Shown: positions 24,425-33,436 of the stretch, in pieces | Layout: each line of letters starts with the position of its first letter | Position numbering within the stretch: the stretch's first letter is position 1 | Source: an uncultured Clostridia bacterium | GTDB taxonomy: Bacteria > Bacillota > Clostridia > Christensenellales > Borkfalkiaceae | Direction: 5' to 3' | Assembly (NCBI GenBank): GCA_944367535.1 | Contig: CALVWQ010000012.1 | Span: forward strand, 1-51,479 | DNA length: 51,479 nucleotides | Notes under the pieces: model-generated | What the model was told of the DNA's origin: nothing | Seen by the model: the letters and a program-made list of their open reading frames with translations, nothing else | The model's database searches: none | Translations under genes and position numbers: made by a program

Positions 24425-25957
24425 TTACATAAGAGGCGCGAAAAGTCTTAAAAACGCCTGCCAGATTCTCTTAAAAAACTTTGCCTTGCATTGCGCTGCG
24501 GAAACTTTTTCGCTGACGGAAATAATCTTGTTAAAATCGTCTCTCACGGCAGCGACCACGGGATTATCGTAAATGACCACGCCGCACTCGAAGTGTAGAT
24601 ATAAACTTCTGAAATCAAGATTTGTCGTCCCAACGACAGCAATTTTATCGTCAGATACAAAGGTTTTCGCGTGGATGAAACCCTCGGTATATTCGTAAAT
24701 AGTTACTCCCGCTTCTATAAGTTCCATATAATAGGAGCGCGTCGTGGCGTGCACGAATTTTTTGTCCGCAACGTGCGGCGTTACTATCCGGACATCCACC
24801 CCGCTTTTTGCCGCGAGAGCGAGCGCACCGAGCATTTTATCGTCTATTATAAGGTAGGGCGTGGTTATATAAAGATAATCACGGGCGTTGTTAATTATCT
24901 GCATGTAAACGTGTTCGCCTACGTCTTCCGCGTCCGTGGGACTGTCCATATACGGTTGAAAAAATCCCGCGCCTTTTACTGTGCACGGCGTATCTTTATA
25001 CGGATAAAAAAAATCGTAGTCGGGTTTTTCTCTTGTCGCGAATTCCCACATCTGCAAAAACATCGAAGTAAGTGCCCAGGCGGCTTTACCATGCAATTTT
25101 ACGCCCGAATCTTTCCAGTGCCCGAACGGACTGATTTTGTTTATATATTCATCGGATATGTTTATACCGCCCGTGAAGGCGGTTTTTCCGTCCACGGAAG
25201 TAATTTTTCTGTGGTCGCGGTTATTCTGCATCGATATGAGAAAGGGTCTGAACGGATTAAACACCGCACATTCAATCTTGTACTTTTTAAGTGTTGTGCG
25301 GAAGTTTTTGGGAAGCCCGAAGAAAGAACCTATATCGTCGTACATAACCTTAACTATGACACCCTGTTCCGCTTTTTTTTTGAGAATTTCGAAAATCTCC
25401 CGCCACATATCGCCTTCGCGCACTATAAAATATTCCATGAAGATGTATTTTTCGGCACTTTCGAGCGCAAGTTTCAACTCGGCAAACATCTGTTCGCCTA
25501 TCGGAAGATACTCCGCTTCCGTACCCGAAAAAACAGGAAAAGAACATTTTTCCAGATATCGGAAATTTATGGAAAATTCGGGATGCTTTTTAACGGCGGT
25601 TTCGAGGTCGCTGCCCGCAAGATTTATATACTTGCGCATATGTTCTTCGGAATTTCTGACGCCCTCTGAAAATCTTTTGCTCGACGACTGATAGTTGAAT
25701 AAAAGATAAAACAGCGTTCCGAAAACGGGAAAAATTATGACGACGAAAAGCCATGTGAACTTATATGCGCTCTCACCCCTTCGCACAATTATTCTTACCG
25801 CGATAATGAAACCTATCACCGACAGTAAGAATCCGAACAGCCACGACTTCAAACTCTGCGCCACAACGATGAAAACGAGCGCGGCAATTTGAAGAAGCAA
25901 CAATAAAAATATCAGCATCTTCCTGTTAAAAACAGACCTTAAAACCCTGTGCTTCAT
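24425..25957 (-). CDS. cls: Cardiolipin synthase
   Basis: 510-residue membrane enzyme of the phospholipase D superfamily that joins two phosphatidylglycerols into cardiolipin. Two N-terminal membrane spans (about residues 12-65) are followed by two HKD motifs: HRKITSVDGKTAFTGG (near 235) and HAKTFVSDDKIAVVGTTN (near 435). Length and order are normal for bacterial Cls. A short gene with a strong ribosome-binding site may follow it. Confidence 0.93.
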   Translation of the reverse strand: MKHRVLRSVFNRKMLIFLLLLLQIAALVFIVVAQSLKSWLFGFLLSVIGFIIAVRIIVRRGESAYKFTWLFVVIIFPVFGTLFYLLFNYQSSSKRFSEGVRNSEEHMRKYINLAGSDLETAVKKHPEFSINFRYLEKCSFPVFSGTEAEYLPIGEQMFAELKLALESAEKYIFMEYFIVREGDMWREIFEILKKKAEQGVIVKVMYDDIGSFFGLPKNFRTTLKKYKIECAVFNPFRPFLISMQNNRDHRKITSVDGKTAFTGGINISDEYINKISPFGHWKDSGVKLHGKAAWALTSMFLQMWEFATREKPDYDFFYPYKDTPCTVKGAGFFQPYMDSPTDAEDVGEHVYMQIINNARDYLYITTPYLIIDDKMLGALALAAKSGVDVRIVTPHVADKKFVHATTRSYYMELIEAGVTIYEYTEGFIHAKTFVSDDKIAVVGTTNLDFRSLYLHFECGVVIYDNPVVAAVRDDFNKIISVSEKVSAAQCKAKFFKRIWQAFLRLFAPLM

Positions 25958-26111
25958 AATTTATCTCCGAGTAAGAAAAAATCTGCGCCAACGAAATCCG
26001 GCGATAATATTATGACTAATCCGCCGTTTTTAATGCGCAACTATAAAAGTATATTCAATAAAATAAACAGATATTATTTATTATTAAGATACTGTCAGAA
26101 AAGAACTAAAT

Positions 26112-26166
26112 GATTAAAAAAATAATAAACGCCCGCGCCGAGGGCAACGCCACGGTGCGGGCGTTT
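26112..26166 (-). terminator. Terminator of the M20 amidohydrolase gene
   Basis: In the minus direction AAACGCCCGC and GCGGGCGTTT form a 10-bp stem with a 20-nt loop (26127-26166), followed by ATTATTTTTTT. Confidence 0.8.
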
Positions 26167-26198
26167 AATTCCGGACAATACAAATGCCGAGATTATTA

Positions 26199-27386
26199 CT
26201 ATTCCGCGGCGGATTTTTCGATTTTCGATTTATCTATTCTTTCCATATTATCAACAATAAATCTTACAATCGTCTCGCTGCCGTATTTGAGCGCATCTTC
26301 GACTATTTCAAAATCGCTGTTATGTGCCTGTGGATAATTTTCGCGCGACATATCCCGTGTTCCTATTCGGAAAAAAACGCCCGGTTTTTCCGCAAGATAT
26401 ACCGCGAAATCCTCGGAACTCATCTTGCGCGGCACTTTCACTATTCTGTCTTTTCCCACAACCTTTTCACCCGCCGCGCACAAAAGGTCGCAAAGATAGG
26501 GATTATTAAATAACACCCTCGATTTGAGAACCGTGTCTATCTTTACCTTGACGCCGGAAATATTGAAAATACTTTCTGCAAGTGTTTGCAGTTTTTTTAC
26601 CACAAAATCGTCGAAAGCCATATCGTAAGAGCGGAAAGAAATCAGCATGCTCGCATAATCGGCAATGATATTCTGCGCCGACCCGCCTTCAAACTTACCG
26701 ACAGAGAAAATATACTGTTCAAAAGGACTAACCTCTCTCGCCAACGCAAGATACGCCTCATTATAAAAGCGCACGGCGGCAGCGATTGCATCTCTGCCCG
26801 TTTCGGGTTTCGTGGCATGTGCTGACTTTCCGAAAAATTCCACCTTGAAAATCCTTGAAGCCGCCATGGATTGCTTTTTACACGCGCCTATCGTTCCCGC
26901 CGGCAAAGTATTGTCCACGTGCTGTGCTATCATAACGTCTATTTGGTCCATAAGCCCGTCTTTGACGATAAGTTCGGCACCGCTTGTCTTTCCTTCCTCG
27001 CTCGGCTGAAATACAAGAATAACCCGACAGTTAATGTCTTTTTCCATTTTTTTAAGCGCTTTTGCCGCACCCAAAAGCATCGCTGTATGGGCGTCGTGTC
27101 CGCACGCATGCATACATCCATCGATTTTGGAAACATACGGGACATCCGTTCTTTCGGTTATAGCAAGAGCGTCCATATCGGCGCGCACGCCTATCGTAAA
27201 ATCGGTTTTATCGGGATTTATGTAACCTACAATCGCGCTTTTACCATATTTTTCTGTATACGGAATACCCGCATTTTCAAGTTCGCGCTTTACGAGAGCG
27301 AGAGTTACGGGAAGGTCGAAACCGAGTTCGGGATACATGTGTAATTGTCTTCTGATATCGACAATATACTTTTCATCAACAAACAT
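26199..27386 (-). CDS. M20 family amidohydrolase
   Basis: A 395-residue metal-dependent amidohydrolase of the HipO/IAA-amino-acid-hydrolase group. It has VRADMDALAI (first metal Asp region), CMHACGHDAHTAMLLGAA (the HACGHD signature) and VFQPSEEG (catalytic Glu), and a dimerisation domain from about 180-290. Members cleave N-acyl amino acids, including N-acetyl-diaminopimelate. Since this genome carries DapL, which bypasses acylated intermediates, a Dap role is less likely (inference). Single gene with its own terminator. Confidence 0.88.
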   Translation of the reverse strand: MFVDEKYIVDIRRQLHMYPELGFDLPVTLALVKRELENAGIPYTEKYGKSAIVGYINPDKTDFTIGVRADMDALAITERTDVPYVSKIDGCMHACGHDAHTAMLLGAAKALKKMEKDINCRVILVFQPSEEGKTSGAELIVKDGLMDQIDVMIAQHVDNTLPAGTIGACKKQSMAASRIFKVEFFGKSAHATKPETGRDAIAAAVRFYNEAYLALAREVSPFEQYIFSVGKFEGGSAQNIIADYASMLISFRSYDMAFDDFVVKKLQTLAESIFNISGVKVKIDTVLKSRVLFNNPYLCDLLCAAGEKVVGKDRIVKVPRKMSSEDFAVYLAEKPGVFFRIGTRDMSRENYPQAHNSDFEIVEDALKYGSETIVRFIVDNMERIDKSKIEKSAAE

Positions 27387-27462
27387 TTAAATCTCCTATA
27401 ATGAGAGGGACGTCGTCAACCAAAAGACAAAATGCGGTCAACCGCTCCGTATATACTACTCG

Positions 27463-28557
27463 CTACTGTTTGCTAGGAAGGCACTCTATAAGCACGGCAT
27501 GAGACGAACTTTTCACCTCAAACTTTCCCTCCGCCGAATATGGCAGGAAAAAGTAATCGCCGCGTCTTATGTCTTTAACATAATTTTCTCCCGTTATCTG
27601 CGCATTACCTTCAATGCAAATATATACGCTCGGGGCATAATCCATGACAAAACTGCCGCCCGCACCGAGAATATGTCTGTTTTCGGCAAAACAGGGAGTA
27701 TCGGCGTAAGTAATGAGGTTTTCCTTTTTATAAACGGGCGTATCGATTTCCGTTTTGGGATTGACCGCCGCATATTTTTTTGCCGCGTCGCCGTAAATTT
27801 CGTAATTTATGCAATCGAGAGCATCCTCTTTTTTAAGACCTATGTATTCTTCTTCGTATGATATATGATAGTCTCCGCACCACCTTTCAGGCTGAATGGT
27901 AAAATCTGTCGGCTCCTGCACTTCGATTATTGTACATCCCGCGCCTATGGCATGTATAAGTCCCGCTTTTATAAGCCATATATCCCCGGGTTTTACCTCG
28001 ACGCCGGCAAGAAGTCCGCCCATTATGTCTTTCTCTGTCTCGCTCCTTTCTTCGAGCGCAGAAAGTTTTTCCTTTGTCATTTTATCTTTGAAGCCGAAAT
28101 AAAGTTTTGCCCCGGGTCGAGTCGCCACGACCAGCCAGCACTCGGTCTTGCCGTATTCCGAATTGAAATATTTACGCGAAAACTCTTTTGTGGGATGAAC
28201 CTGAAAAGGAAGTCTTACCGCGCTGTCGAGAAACTTCACAAGACAGTCGTATTTTCTGTTCCCGAGGAGTTCCGCCTGAAAATCTTTCAATAGGTCATCG
28301 AAAAACACATGCGTGCCTTTGACGACGGAAACCCCGTCCCTTTCGCCGAAATATCTGGGGTTTATCGCCTTAACTTTGCTTGCAATCCATTCTTCGGGAA
28401 ACATGTTGTCGGTACCGTCGTCATATCCGAAGCGCCCGCCGAAAAGCTGCTTATAGACCTTTCCGCCTTTATATATTCTGTACACTCTGTTGCGCTCGAA
28501 AAAAACAGGGCACTTAACAATTTCAGATAAAACACTCATTTTTTTACATCCGGTCAT
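27463..28557 (-). CDS. manA: Mannose-6-phosphate isomerase, class I
   Basis: 364-residue cupin enzyme converting mannose 6-phosphate and fructose 6-phosphate. The zinc-site segments are PFQVHPT (Gln, His), KTECW (Glu) and KAGLIHAIGAGCTIIEVQEPTD (His). The ATG at 28557 overlaps the kinase stop as ATGA. A second ATG six codons later (MSVLSE) is also possible. Its coupling to a PfkB-type sugar kinase suggests the pair channels fructose or mannose into fructose 6-phosphate. Confidence 0.92.
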   Translation of the reverse strand: MTGCKKMSVLSEIVKCPVFFERNRVYRIYKGGKVYKQLFGGRFGYDDGTDNMFPEEWIASKVKAINPRYFGERDGVSVVKGTHVFFDDLLKDFQAELLGNRKYDCLVKFLDSAVRLPFQVHPTKEFSRKYFNSEYGKTECWLVVATRPGAKLYFGFKDKMTKEKLSALEERSETEKDIMGGLLAGVEVKPGDIWLIKAGLIHAIGAGCTIIEVQEPTDFTIQPERWCGDYHISYEEEYIGLKKEDALDCINYEIYGDAAKKYAAVNPKTEIDTPVYKKENLITYADTPCFAENRHILGAGGSFVMDYAPSVYICIEGNAQITGENYVKDIRRGDYFFLPYSAEGKFEVKSSSHAVLIECLPSKQ

Positions 28558-29444
28558 AGTTTTACCGCGCCTTTAAATAGCGTTGCGCGCGCACCCGCCT
28601 TGTTCGCCTTTACGAGCGCGTTTTCTATTATTTCGGAAGTATAACCTCCCGCTTTCACGCCGTCGAGACAAGCGAGCGCGGTACCGAAGAAGGCGTCCCC
28701 CGCGCCCGTAGTGTCCACAGGTTTTACTTTTTCCGTCGGAACCGTACCGCGCAGGTCGTTATATATGTACATACTTCCCTTTCCGCCCATGGTTATCAAT
28801 AGCAGTCTGTCTTTCTTATAAAGGGCGGCGACAGCCTCGTCAAAATCGTCAATCCCCGTATAAGCCGTTATCTCGTCTTCCGAAAATTTAAGAATATCGG
28901 CGGCGTCTACGTAAGGTTTATAAGCGCGGACGGCGCTTTGGATCCCTTCGTAAAGGTCAAGGCGGAAATTTACGTCAAAACTCAGCACTTTGCCGGCGCT
29001 TTTAGTCTTTTCCACTATTTTATCCGCAAACTCGCGTCCTTTTTTTTCGGAGAGCATAAGCGAACCGAGATGCACCGTAGAAAGATTTGCGTAAGCGGAA
29101 AAATCTATTTTATCGGCGTCCATATTGAAATCGGCCGTATCGTGCCTGAAAAAAGCAAAATCTCTCTCCCCGTCGGTAAGTGTTACGAAAGCAAGAGTAG
29201 TATTTCTCACCGTATCCGTCTGAATATCGAGACAGTCGAACCCCACGCGGGAAGCATAGGACAAAAGGAATTTACCGACGGGGTCACGCCCCACTTTCCC
29301 TATAAATCCCACTTCCGCACCCGCCTGTTTTGCATTTACGGCAACGTTGAACGGTGCGCCGCCGCAATACATTTTAAAAGAAGTCACACCGTTTTCGTTT
29401 TCCCCTATCATGTCCGCGAGAATCTCGCCTATCGAAAGAATCAT
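28554..29444 (-). CDS. PfkB family carbohydrate kinase (fructokinase-like)
   Basis: 296-residue ribokinase-superfamily kinase. N-terminal GEILADM and CGGAPFNVAVNAKQAGAEVGFIGK are typical of fructokinases. The catalytic signature VDTTGAGDAFFGTALA carries the base Asp near residue 248. Ribosome-binding site GAGGAG. It is first in an operon with manA. Fructose is the most likely substrate but specificity within PfkB cannot be fixed from sequence alone. Confidence 0.9.
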   Translation of the reverse strand: MILSIGEILADMIGENENGVTSFKMYCGGAPFNVAVNAKQAGAEVGFIGKVGRDPVGKFLLSYASRVGFDCLDIQTDTVRNTTLAFVTLTDGERDFAFFRHDTADFNMDADKIDFSAYANLSTVHLGSLMLSEKKGREFADKIVEKTKSAGKVLSFDVNFRLDLYEGIQSAVRAYKPYVDAADILKFSEDEITAYTGIDDFDEAVAALYKKDRLLLITMGGKGSMYIYNDLRGTVPTEKVKPVDTTGAGDAFFGTALACLDGVKAGGYTSEIIENALVKANKAGARATLFKGAVKL

Positions 29445-29524
29445 CGCTCCTCACTTCTTCGGCGGAAAAGACGGCGGATTATCTTTCCCTTTTAAACCGT
29501 CGTCCTGCCGAATGTTTTTTTATA

Positions 29525-29553
29525 ATTTTATCATACTCGCTATATTATTGCAA
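29525..29553 (-). promoter_or_regulatory. Promoter of the kinase-manA operon
   Basis: Minus-strand TTGCAA (29548-29553), 17-base spacer, TAAAAT (29525-29530), 80 bases before the start codon. Confidence 0.55.
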
Positions 29554-29630
29554 GCAGAGAAAAGAAATTTGAGGATTTACCGGAAAATTATTTGAGTACA
29601 ACTGAAAATTCAAAAATTTCTAAACAAAAA

Positions 29631-31232
29631 TCATTGACACTTTTTTTGCTTCGCCGCCGCAACAAAAGCGTAAAATAAAGGATGAGCGCCGTCGGGTCTG
29701 CTTTTAAATTCGGGATGAAACTGTACGCCGATAAAAAACGGCCTGTCGGAAATCTCCACCGTTTCAACAATCCTTTCGTCGGGAGAAGTGCCGCCGACGG
29801 TGAGTCCCGCCGCCTCTAATTCCTCCCTGTAATCGTTATTGAATTCGTAGCGGTGACGGTGCCTTTCTGAGATGAGGGGTGATTTATAAATTTTATACAG
29901 CCTCGTGTTTTCCTTAATAGCGCAAGGATACGCGCCGAGCCTCATAGTTCCGCCCTTGATTTTCCCGTGCTGATCGGGCATGAGGTCAATCAGAAGGTGT
30001 TCGCTCTTTTCGTTAAATTCGCGTGAATCTGCATCAAAATATCCTAGCACACTGCGCGCATATTCGATGACTGCAATTTGCATTCCGAGACATATTCCGA
30101 AATACGGCACTCCATTTTCACGGGCATAGCGGCATGCGCAAATCATTCCTTCTATTCCTCTGTTCCCGAATCCGCCCGGCACAAGAACTCCGCCGCATTC
30201 GCCGAGAATCTCATCTGCCGACGCATCGGTAACGGAATCTGCGTCCACCCATTTGATTTTGAGATTTTTGCCCAAAGAAAAACTCGCATGGTTTAATGCC
30301 TCGACTACCGACAGATATGAATCGTGAAGTTTGGTGTACTTTCCGACCAGCGCGATTTTTACTTCTCCGCTCCGCACCCTGACCGACTTTATCATTTCTT
30401 CCCATTCACGCATGTCTGCGGGATTATCCGGAAGCCCCAATTCTCTGACGGCAACTCTGTCAAGCCCGTTTTCGTGCAACATAAGAGGAGCCTCATAAAG
30501 ACACGAAACCGTGGTGTTGGAAATCACGCAGTCTTTTGCCACGTTGCAGAATAAAGCTATTTTATTTCTTATCGCCTCACCCACGTCGCCGTCCGAACGC
30601 GTTATTATAATGTCGGGATGTATACCCATGGATTGCAATTCTTTCACCGAATGCTGAGTAGGTTTACTTTTATACTCATCGGAGCCGGATATGTAAGGCA
30701 CTAAGCAGACGTGAATAAAAAGACAGTTTTCGCGCCCCACTTCGAGAGAAAGTTGTCTTATTGCTTCCAAAAACGGCTGCGATTCTATGTCGCCGATTGT
30801 CCCGCCTATTTCGGTCAGCATTATATCCGCGCCCGTCGTCTCCGCGTTTTTAAATATAAATTCTTTTATTTCGTTAGTAACGTGCGGTATAATCTGAACG
30901 GTTTCGCCGAGATATTCTCCGCGCCGTTCTTTATTTAATACATTCCAGTACACTTTGCCCGACGTCAGATTGGAATATACCGTGAGATTTTCGTCGATGA
31001 ACCGTTCGTAATGCCCGAGGTCGAGGTCGGTTTCCGCACCGTCCTCCGTAACAAAAACTTCGCCGTGCTGGAAAGGGCTCATAGTGCCGGGGTCGACGTT
31101 CATATACGGGTCGAGTTTCTGTGCCGCGACCTTAAATCCCCTGTTTTTCAAAAGCCTGCCGAGCGACGCCGCCGTTATCCCCTTGCCGAGCCCCGACACT
31201 ACTCCGCCCGTAACGAAAATAAATTTACACAT
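29631..31232 (-). CDS. pyrG: CTP synthase
   Basis: 533-residue glutamine-dependent amidotransferase that makes CTP from UTP. The synthetase domain (residues 1-265) opens with [20 protein letters not shown] and holds the typical [20 protein letters not shown] stretch. The glutaminase domain follows with [18 protein letters not shown] (nucleophilic Cys) and FHPEFKSRP (His/Glu). It is complete. The gene lies 30 bases downstream of the ANTAR regulator gene on the same strand, so it is probably read through from there and tied to glutamine status. Confidence 0.96.
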   Translation of the reverse strand: MCKFIFVTGGVVSGLGKGITAASLGRLLKNRGFKVAAQKLDPYMNVDPGTMSPFQHGEVFVTEDGAETDLDLGHYERFIDENLTVYSNLTSGKVYWNVLNKERRGEYLGETVQIIPHVTNEIKEFIFKNAETTGADIMLTEIGGTIGDIESQPFLEAIRQLSLEVGRENCLFIHVCLVPYISGSDEYKSKPTQHSVKELQSMGIHPDIIITRSDGDVGEAIRNKIALFCNVAKDCVISNTTVSCLYEAPLMLHENGLDRVAVRELGLPDNPADMREWEEMIKSVRVRSGEVKIALVGKYTKLHDSYLSVVEALNHASFSLGKNLKIKWVDADSVTDASADEILGECGGVLVPGGFGNRGIEGMICACRYARENGVPYFGICLGMQIAVIEYARSVLGYFDADSREFNEKSEHLLIDLMPDQHGKIKGGTMRLGAYPCAIKENTRLYKIYKSPLISERHRHRYEFNNDYREELEAAGLTVGGTSPDERIVETVEISDRPFFIGVQFHPEFKSRPDGAHPLFYAFVAAAKQKKCQ

Positions 31233-31262
31233 TTATTCATCCTCCGTTAAAGTTAATAGGTT

Positions 31263-31829
31263 TTATTCGTATTTTTCGATTATTTCACGCGCTATTTCCG
31301 CGCGTGTCATGCGCCTGTCCATGGCACGCTGTTCGATAATTTTATGTGCGTCTTCCTCAGTGATAAGTTTCTTTTCCACGAGCAGACATTTGGCGCGGCT
31401 TATTACTTTTATTTCCGCAAGCATGCGTTTTAATTTTTCGTTTTCCGCCGCCATTCCGCCCATTCTTTTATGACACGCTTCGGCAAATTTAAAAGCAGAC
31501 CAGAAAGCGGAGCGCGTGAACGGCTTTCCGAGAGTAAACACGCCGTAATCTTCAACTTTTCCCGAGACCTCGGCAAAATATTCGTTTTTAACCAGTAATA
31601 TTACCTGATTCGCCTTCTCGCCTATTATCTGTAATGCCAGTTTTTCGCCAGACTCGTCCGATAGCGGCGCGTTAATTATGCACAAATCGAAAGTGCGCTC
31701 TATGAGCAACCTGCGCGCTTCGCCGCAGGTTGACACGTTAGTGACTTCGAAATATCCGTAAAAGTTTAGCGTCTCGTACAGGAAAGCCGAAGCTTTCTCA
31801 GTTGAGGACACCATCAATATACTGTGCAT
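31263..31829 (-). CDS. ANTAR-domain RNA-binding antiterminator with degenerate receiver
   Basis: 188 residues: receiver-like domain (about 1-115), coiled linker, and C-terminal ANTAR domain (about 125-188) with RAKCLLVEKKLITEEDAHKI then AMDRRMTRAEIAREIIEKY. ANTAR proteins bind short hairpins in leaders and prevent termination. The receiver lacks the acidic pocket (MVSSTE at strand 1) and has Asn at the phospho-acceptor position (LCIINAPL), so classical phosphorylation is unlikely. It sits between a GS-like gene and pyrG. Two leaders nearby (33344-33389, 35676-35717) have the hairpin-terminator arrangement it would recognise. Confidence 0.88.
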   Translation of the reverse strand: MHSILMVSSTEKASAFLYETLNFYGYFEVTNVSTCGEARRLLIERTFDLCIINAPLSDESGEKLALQIIGEKANQVILLVKNEYFAEVSGKVEDYGVFTLGKPFTRSAFWSAFKFAEACHKRMGGMAAENEKLKRMLAEIKVISRAKCLLVEKKLITEEDAHKIIEQRAMDRRMTRAEIAREIIEKYE

Positions 31830-31910
31830 GGTTTTGTGTCCCGTTTTTTAAATAAAATCCTGTTTTGGTTTTTAAATGTCTTTATTCTTGTATGCGCTAT
31901 GCCTTAATCT

Positions 31911-31965
31911 TAAAGTGTCGCCATAAAGTACATTTTTTAATGTCTGTTTTTTGGTAAACACTTTA
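31911..31965 (-). other. Structured spacer between the GS-like and ANTAR genes
   Basis: Within a 192-base spacer, TAAAGTGT (31911-31918) pairs with ACACTTTA (31958-31965), enclosing a smaller ACATT/AATGT hairpin (31930-31943). It has no T-run and no promoter I can place with confidence. It may be a processing or stability structure, or part of a leader of the ANTAR gene. Confidence 0.35.
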
Positions 31966-32021
31966 TCCGGTTGCTTTTTATATATCTTATACTTTATCGC
32001 ATAATTCCCGATTATTTAACT

Positions 32022-33287
32022 TTAAAATTTAGCGAACGCGGCCTCCTCGATAGCCTTCGGATTCTGCAAAAATGCGTCATTCAAATCTTTTTTAAGTCTT
32101 ATATAATGCGAAACGAATTCCTCTCCTAGAGCACGGCGAAGAAATTCCCCTTTTTCCGCAGCCTCAATTGCGGCGGAAAAGCTTTCGGGAAGATATGTTT
32201 CTGAAGGCAGAGATTCTTCTTTCTCAATACCTTCTAGACCCGCCAAAAGCGCCAGTGCCACGACTATATATATATTGCATGCACCGTCAACAGACCGCAG
32301 TTCCAGCCGCTTAGCGTTGTTTTTCACTGCAAGCCTCATAAAAGCGTTGCGATTTCCGCTTTCTGAAAAAGAAACTTCCTTTGCGCAATCTCCCCCTTTA
32401 AGCCTCGCAAAAGAATTGGGAATGGAATTGAATAAAAGACACATTTCCTCCGCGCGGTTTAATATACCCGCCGCAAAACTTAAAGCCGTTTTATCGTTAT
32501 TTTCTCCGAATACAGGCTCTTCATTCCTGAAAAGTTTGAAATCGACGGTTAAGCCGTTGCCGTTTTTATCCGCGAGAGGTTTGGGAAGAAAAGACGCGAA
32601 AAGTCCGTTCCTCGAAGCCGCCGCCTTTACGACGGATTTAAAAATTATCTGATTGTCGCACGCGGAAAGGGCACCGGTCGAGACAAAATTTATCTCGTTC
32701 TGTCCCGGTCCCTTCTCGTGATGTGAGGCAAGCGGACGAATACCCATTTCTTCGAGCGTAAGACATATCTCGCGACGCACATTCTCGCCTTTGTCCAAGG
32801 GCGCAATATCGAAATATCCGGCGCGGTCGTGAACTTCCCGCGTGGGAAAGCCGTCCTGATCAAGTCTAAATAGATAAAACTCGCTCCCTATTCCGACGCT
32901 CACAGATAAATCCTTTTCTTTGAGTCTGTTCACCGCGTTTCTTAGGATACTTCGCACGTCGAACATGGCATAACCGCCGTCGAACTTTCTGACGTCACAG
33001 AAAAATCTCGCCACTCTGCCGTGCTGAGGTCTCCACGGCAGAATGTGGAGTGTAGATATGTCGGGAAAAAGTTTCAGGTCGCAATTTTCCGCGCCGAATG
33101 CGGACAGCGAACCGTCGAAAACAAGCCCTTGATTGATAACTCGCGAAAACTCGTCTGCCATGACTGAAATGTTTTTGTGCACGCCTTCAAGGTCGACAAA
33201 CGAAAGACGTATAAATTTTACGTCGTTTTCCTTTATAAAATCTTGTAGCTCGCTCTGCGTAAGAGAGCAACTGCTTTTTAAAGCCAT
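32022..33287 (-). CDS. Glutamine synthetase-like protein with degraded n2 metal site
   Basis: 421 residues of type I glutamine synthetase fold. Preserved features are FDGSLSAFG, the n1-site Glu in GSEFYLF, HHEKGPGQNEIN (both n1 Glu residues) and RLELRS near the C-terminus. Lost features are the first Glu of the E-x-E pair (GIGSEF replaces GPEPEF) and the His of the M-H-C-H motif (NGNGLTVDFKL). In the E. coli numbering I remember these are n2 ligands E129 and H269, needed for ATP phosphate transfer. It may be inactive or a sensor. I start at ATG 33287, seven bases after GGAGG. The leader has an antitermination structure and the ANTAR gene follows. Confidence 0.8.
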   Translation of the reverse strand: MALKSSCSLTQSELQDFIKENDVKFIRLSFVDLEGVHKNISVMADEFSRVINQGLVFDGSLSAFGAENCDLKLFPDISTLHILPWRPQHGRVARFFCDVRKFDGGYAMFDVRSILRNAVNRLKEKDLSVSVGIGSEFYLFRLDQDGFPTREVHDRAGYFDIAPLDKGENVRREICLTLEEMGIRPLASHHEKGPGQNEINFVSTGALSACDNQIIFKSVVKAAASRNGLFASFLPKPLADKNGNGLTVDFKLFRNEEPVFGENNDKTALSFAAGILNRAEEMCLLFNSIPNSFARLKGGDCAKEVSFSESGNRNAFMRLAVKNNAKRLELRSVDGACNIYIVVALALLAGLEGIEKEESLPSETYLPESFSAAIEAAEKGEFLRRALGEEFVSHYIRLKKDLNDAFLQNPKAIEEAAFAKF

Positions 33288-33343
33288 GAACAAGCCTCCA
33301 TTTAAGAAAAAATTTGATTCAAAAGTATATAAAAAAGATAAAA

Positions 33344-33389
33344 CGTCCGCCCGACGCGACGAGCGCGGCGGTAACGGACGCCTTTGTCC
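33344..33389 (-). promoter_or_regulatory. ANTAR-type antitermination leader of the GS-like gene
   Basis: In the transcript, hairpin GGAC-AAAGGC-GUCC (33376-33389) has a hexaloop with A at position 1 and G at position 4, as ANTAR proteins require. Its 3' arm overlaps the 5' arm of a terminator, CGUCCG...CGGACG (33344-33380), followed by a T-rich run (33331-33343). The two structures exclude each other. A second canonical hexaloop hairpin was not found. Confidence 0.7.
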
Positions 33390-33407
33390 CCTGTCTATTA
33401 TGCAGAA

Positions 33408-33436
33408 ATTATAAAACGCAACGGAGAAATTGTCAA
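33408..33436 (-). promoter_or_regulatory. Promoter of the GS-like/ANTAR/pyrG unit
   Basis: Minus-strand TTGACA (33431-33436), 17-base spacer, TATAAT (33408-33413): full consensus, directly upstream of the antitermination leader. Confidence 0.85.
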
